Part shown: positions 60,252 through 64,000 of the stretch, piece after piece
Numbering within the stretch: the stretch's first letter is position 1
Layout of the letters: every line of letters starts with the position of its first letter
Source of the DNA: Pholiota molesta
Lineage: Eukaryota > Basidiomycota > Agaricomycetes > Agaricales > Strophariaceae
Assembly (NCBI GenBank): GCA_014925825.1
Contig: JACGCK010000102.1
Location: 107,328 to 171,327, forward strand
Length of the DNA stretch: 64,000 bases
Direction: 5' to 3'
Translations under genes and position numbers: made by a program
The notes under the pieces: generated by a model
Databases searched by the model: none
What the model was told of the DNA's origin: nothing
What the model saw: the letters and a program-made list of their open reading frames with translations, nothing else

Positions 60252-61785
60252 GTCGGCAGGGAGTCTCGTCGAAGCGTTGACAGTGGATACGTATAACGGC
60301 AGAAAAACTTTGTATATAGGTGGAATAGCCCTTCAGCGGACTCTAGTTATATCTTCGAGCGTTCGTGTTTGTGATATTTATTTTCGAATTCACCAAGTAC
60401 TCGTTATCAACCAGCTGAAGGTGGTGGAATCGTATGTCCGACCCAGGGATCGTCCGACGCAGCAGCTCAAATCCGATGCCTGTCTCTCTTAAATTAAGGC
60501 CTCATGTGCGTGAACATGCTACATGACAGCTGTTGATACGTTCAGTCCATGAGCGTCTCTCCTGAGTCCTTACACCCTACATGTGTTTGTAATCCTTCTA
60601 AGAATATACGTTGACGCCGAGGTAGCACATTTTCTGGTATGTCAAAAATCCTGGGTCTGTTATGATTAGATATGAGTAATGGAATATTCTACGTTATGGA
60701 GTTTAGTGGCCATGTGGCTCGTACGGACGAATGCTGGCGTATTTCGCGATAGTACGGCGCCTATCAATAGCTAACACATGTTCGCCTCGAGGGCGCCTAT
60801 CTACATTACCTACTGCGCGAGCTTCTCGTTCGATCGTTTTCTTTCACTCCAGGGCTCTGCGACATGTTTCGCTACTACGTTTGCTTCATATCCCCATGTT
60901 TGCCTCTACTATTTCATATCCGAATCCGAACAGGCAACGATGTGTTATCTGGTAGAAATCAAGTCTGCGTTAGATAGATCTTGTAGAATATGTTACATTG
61001 AAAGCGAGGATGTCAATCCATGCATGGTTTTTTCGGTATTGGGTAGAATCTCGACCTGGCCTGCATCCACTCTGCGTAATCGTGTCGTCCGAGGGAACAT
61101 CACATAGCAGGAGCCACCTCGCGTAGAACAAGTGCAACAGCGTGAGCATCCTGCGTGCTAAAAGTTAATAACACGCTGGCTAGGCTCTGCACGTGGGCTT
61201 CCTGGCTTCAAGTTATCTGCGGAAATGGGATTCGAAGGAGCAAGATACATCGGGGAATGGTCGATGCTCGGTGGATGGGGTGGCTGAGAATTCGCCCTTG
61301 CGAACTGCGTGAGGGCAGAGAACGACAACGCAAAATCGTGGACTGAAGACGCGAGAGTTGGTGCGCTCGAGAGAACCAGGAAGGGGCATTGTGCTGTGAA
61401 CTGTAAAGTCGTTCAGGGAGAGGAAACCGAGACGAGGGGTCTGCCTGTGCACTATGCGGGGGTCTTCCGAGAATGAAATGATCGAGCGTGTCCTCGAGGC
61501 ATGTCAACTGAGGTGTGGTGATGGAAGAGGGCGAGCGAAGACAATATAAGGGTGGATGGACAGCCCAGCAGTGATCGTTCTGAGTGGAGGTGCTGTTGTG
61601 CTAAGGCTATTCCATAAGTTCAGGCGTTGAGTCGTTGTGTGGATTGCGCTGCGGATGCAGGAGCAGGAGGCATGTGCCAACGAGAGCCGGAGTTGTGCAC
61701 TCTGAGAGCTGAGTTTTGAGCCCTGAGCCCTGAGCAGTGAGCCCTGATGCATCCATGGTATGGCCATTAGTTCATTTGTAATGGC
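60252..61785. other. Gene-poor spacer between the two segmental copies
   Basis: About 1.5 kb with only short open frames on both strands and no recognisable domain. It contains the promoter of the membrane-protein gene at its left end. Confidence 0.4.
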
Positions 61786-61970
61786 GGCTTTGCGACCACT
61801 GCCGTAGCCGTACTGCATCTGCAGACTGGACGTTGTTGTGCCTAAGTGCAATTGGGTCGTACTTGTGTTTGTCGCGTCTTGGAGCAATCTTGGAGGGCAT
61901 GTCGCGGATGACGGCGATAAGTGTGCTGAAATCGACAGCGTTTTCGCGAGTATCATGAGCAGCAAGAGGT
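61786..61970. repeat. Start of segmental copy 2 (matches 55540-55720)
   Basis: Shared words include TTTGCGACCACTRCCGTR and CCGTACTGCA, and parts around the ATCATGAGCAGC/ATCATGGCTGGC stretch. The same order, duplicated block then eS17 then membrane gene, is kept in both copies. Confidence 0.6.
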
Positions 61971-62393
61971 GTTTTCCAGGACGTTCGGTACGCAACGGGC
62001 TAGCAAGGATGAATGGCAGGGCATCGCGACGCAGAGGGAAGGACGCGGCGCCGTGGCGCCTCGTGGCGCGTGGGCCAGCGTGGGCCGTTGCTGGACGCGC
62101 GTCACGTTACCGTTCCCCTGCAGTGTCACGCTATTACGGTTTACAAGCGTTTACAACTTTACATCAGGTTTACATCGTTGCCTCGAAACAAATCCCTTCA
62201 AGACATTCGCTGCTGGCAGACCAGCTCGTCATTAGATGCTATTCGTACTTGGATCAGACACCCCTCCACTTCCTACTCGGGCCTACTCGACGTAGAGCGT
62301 GAATATTCACTGCGCGCTCGTGCGCTCATCAGCGGGATCATTATGTTCCCTGCTTCTCCTGCTGGGTTCTGCTTGCCATGGTCTTAATCCAAG

Positions 62394-63040
<647 letters not shown>

Positions 63041-63335
63041 GTGGCCTCACCGTCGCTGGATGGCTGCTCCCGTCGCACGACTTTTGCAGGTTGCGCTGTG
63101 CTCTCGGCCTGAATCCCGCAATGTATATTTCATGCATAGGGTTTTGCGCGACGATGAGACTTTACTTGGGGGTTTTACGTACGCGTGCGCTAGGCGCTGG
63201 ATGGCGGTGAGCCATATTGGAATCTGGATCGGTGGTGGGTAATTGCTCGCTACGTAGCCATGGAGGTAGAAGCGGATGTATTACAAAACCAAATCACAAT
63301 TGAAGCATCATCAGAAACAAGGTATGGACTGTGGA

Positions 63336-63890
63336 CTATAAGTGGGGGATGAATGTTGTCCATTCGATGGTTTGGAGGGCGCCAGAAGGCAGTGAGCGAA
63401 GGGCAGTAAGAGAGAGTGTAAGGAGTATGATGCGCGCAGTTGGGTAGAGAATGGCCCCAACCACTGTAACCGCAAAAGTATTAAAGATACCCTTTAAAAA
63501 ATTTTGGTTGGAAATGGAGTAGTAGATGCATAATCCCAACAATACGGGTTCTGTGGTTATAATGATTGCAGAAACCCGCCAAAGCCACGTTTCTTGACGC
63601 GATGAGAAATGGAGCGACCAGCTGGGGATCAGATGCACAAACCCGAAGAGGGCGCCAATTGCTAAAGTGGCCAATTCTGCTTTGCCCCCACTGGGAGTCT
63701 TTGCTGCGTAAAACCTCCCTACCCGCATTTTTGTCCCTAGACTATCAAAAGTGAAAGCGAACATCTTCATCAAGACATAAAGTATTGTCAACAGAAGATC
63801 AAACAAGAAGTCACCAAAGTCCGTCATATTTTGGCGTACTTTACGTCGCAGCCAGCTCTCCTCCCCGGGCTCGGCCGGTGGTACCACGCA
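63336..63890 (-). pseudogene. Membrane protein copy 2, 3' part only
   Basis: On the minus strand this reads PPAEPGEESWLRRKVRQN, MRVGRFYAAKTP, TLAIGALFGFVHLIPSWSLH and the final helices to IEWTTFIPHL, matching the end of the gene at 58667-60251. This frame is open where copy 1 is shifted. The homology ends near 63890, where a GC-rich unrelated sequence begins, so the 5' two thirds are missing from the window. Confidence 0.6.
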
Positions 63891-64000
63891 AGGGGCTGCG
63901 GGAATTAGAATCCCGGACCGGGGGCCGGTTAGTTAGTCCGGCCATAGGCCGGCCAAAAAAAAAAACTGACTACCCTCTGAATAGGTCCAAATTTGGCTAT
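63891..64000. other. GC-rich sequence interrupting membrane protein copy 2
   Basis: It contains GGCCGGTTAG, CCGGCCATAGGCCGGCC (a palindrome) and an A11 run, words reminiscent of the CCGGCCGGCC blocks inside the fold-back element. It may be the edge of another mobile element, but only about 110 bp are in view. Confidence 0.3.

Noticed and set aside
61155..61510. Open frames on both strands in the spacer
   Set aside because: No domain, no splice structure and no duplicate; treated as chance.

Overview
The window is nuclear DNA of a filamentous basidiomycete, most likely an Agaricomycete. Genes are split by many short (about 45-60 nt) GT-AG introns. They encode fungal families: an allantoate-permease-type MFS transporter, an IQGAP/Rng2 protein, a Vip1/Asp1 inositol pyrophosphate kinase and a fungal FAD/folate mitochondrial carrier. 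DUF6533 membrane proteins and expanded F-box families are characteristic of mushrooms. No bacterial-style operon, rRNA or CRISPR array is visible.

Layout. 1-11.4 kb: the 3' part of an MFS transporter, an AIR1/2-like zinc-knuckle gene (-) and a long IQGAP gene (+); the last two are flanked by a ~730 bp inverted repeat that carries the end of the MFS gene and the end of the IQGAP gene. 11.9-27.3 kb: four members of one F-box-like family (one +, three -), all damaged or of doubtful integrity. The first is separated from the other three by a UEV/AKTIP-like E2 variant (+), the PPIP5K gene (-) and an acyl-CoA synthetase-like ligase (+) whose 3' end is tandemly duplicated. 28-35 kb: a MATE transporter, two DUF6533 membrane-protein genes and mitochondrial IF3. 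35.9-37.9 kb: mitochondrial carrier. 38-42.7 kb: AT-richer stretch with no recognisable gene. 42.8-48.7 kb: intact prolyl oligopeptidase (+), tRNA adenosine deaminase Tad2 (-) and a secreted, probably GPI-anchored protein (+). 48.9-51.7 kb: an F-box remnant, a 285 bp MITE, an intact 496-residue F-box protein and the beginning of another F-box gene. 51.65-55.23 kb: a ~3.6 kb near-perfect palindrome (two ~1.76 kb arms and a ~60 bp spacer) that looks like a fold-back transposable element. 55.2-64 kb: a segmental duplication, with ribosomal protein eS17 plus a multispanning membrane protein in copy 1 and decayed versions of both in copy 2.

Most single-copy genes are housekeeping: RNA surveillance (AIR), cytokinesis (IQGAP), inositol pyrophosphate signalling, mitochondrial translation and transport, tRNA editing and the ribosome. 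They are interspersed with fast-turning-over accessory DNA (F-box copies, DUF6533 copies, fold-back element, MITE, segmental copies). I see no co-regulated cluster.

Several GC-rich conserved genes (IQGAP, UEV, PPIP5K, MATE, eS17, membrane protein) carry isolated one-base losses that break the frame, while AT-richer neighbours are intact. This suggests consensus errors in a long-read assembly as much as real decay. Coordinates for those genes are outer limits of the coding region, introns included.
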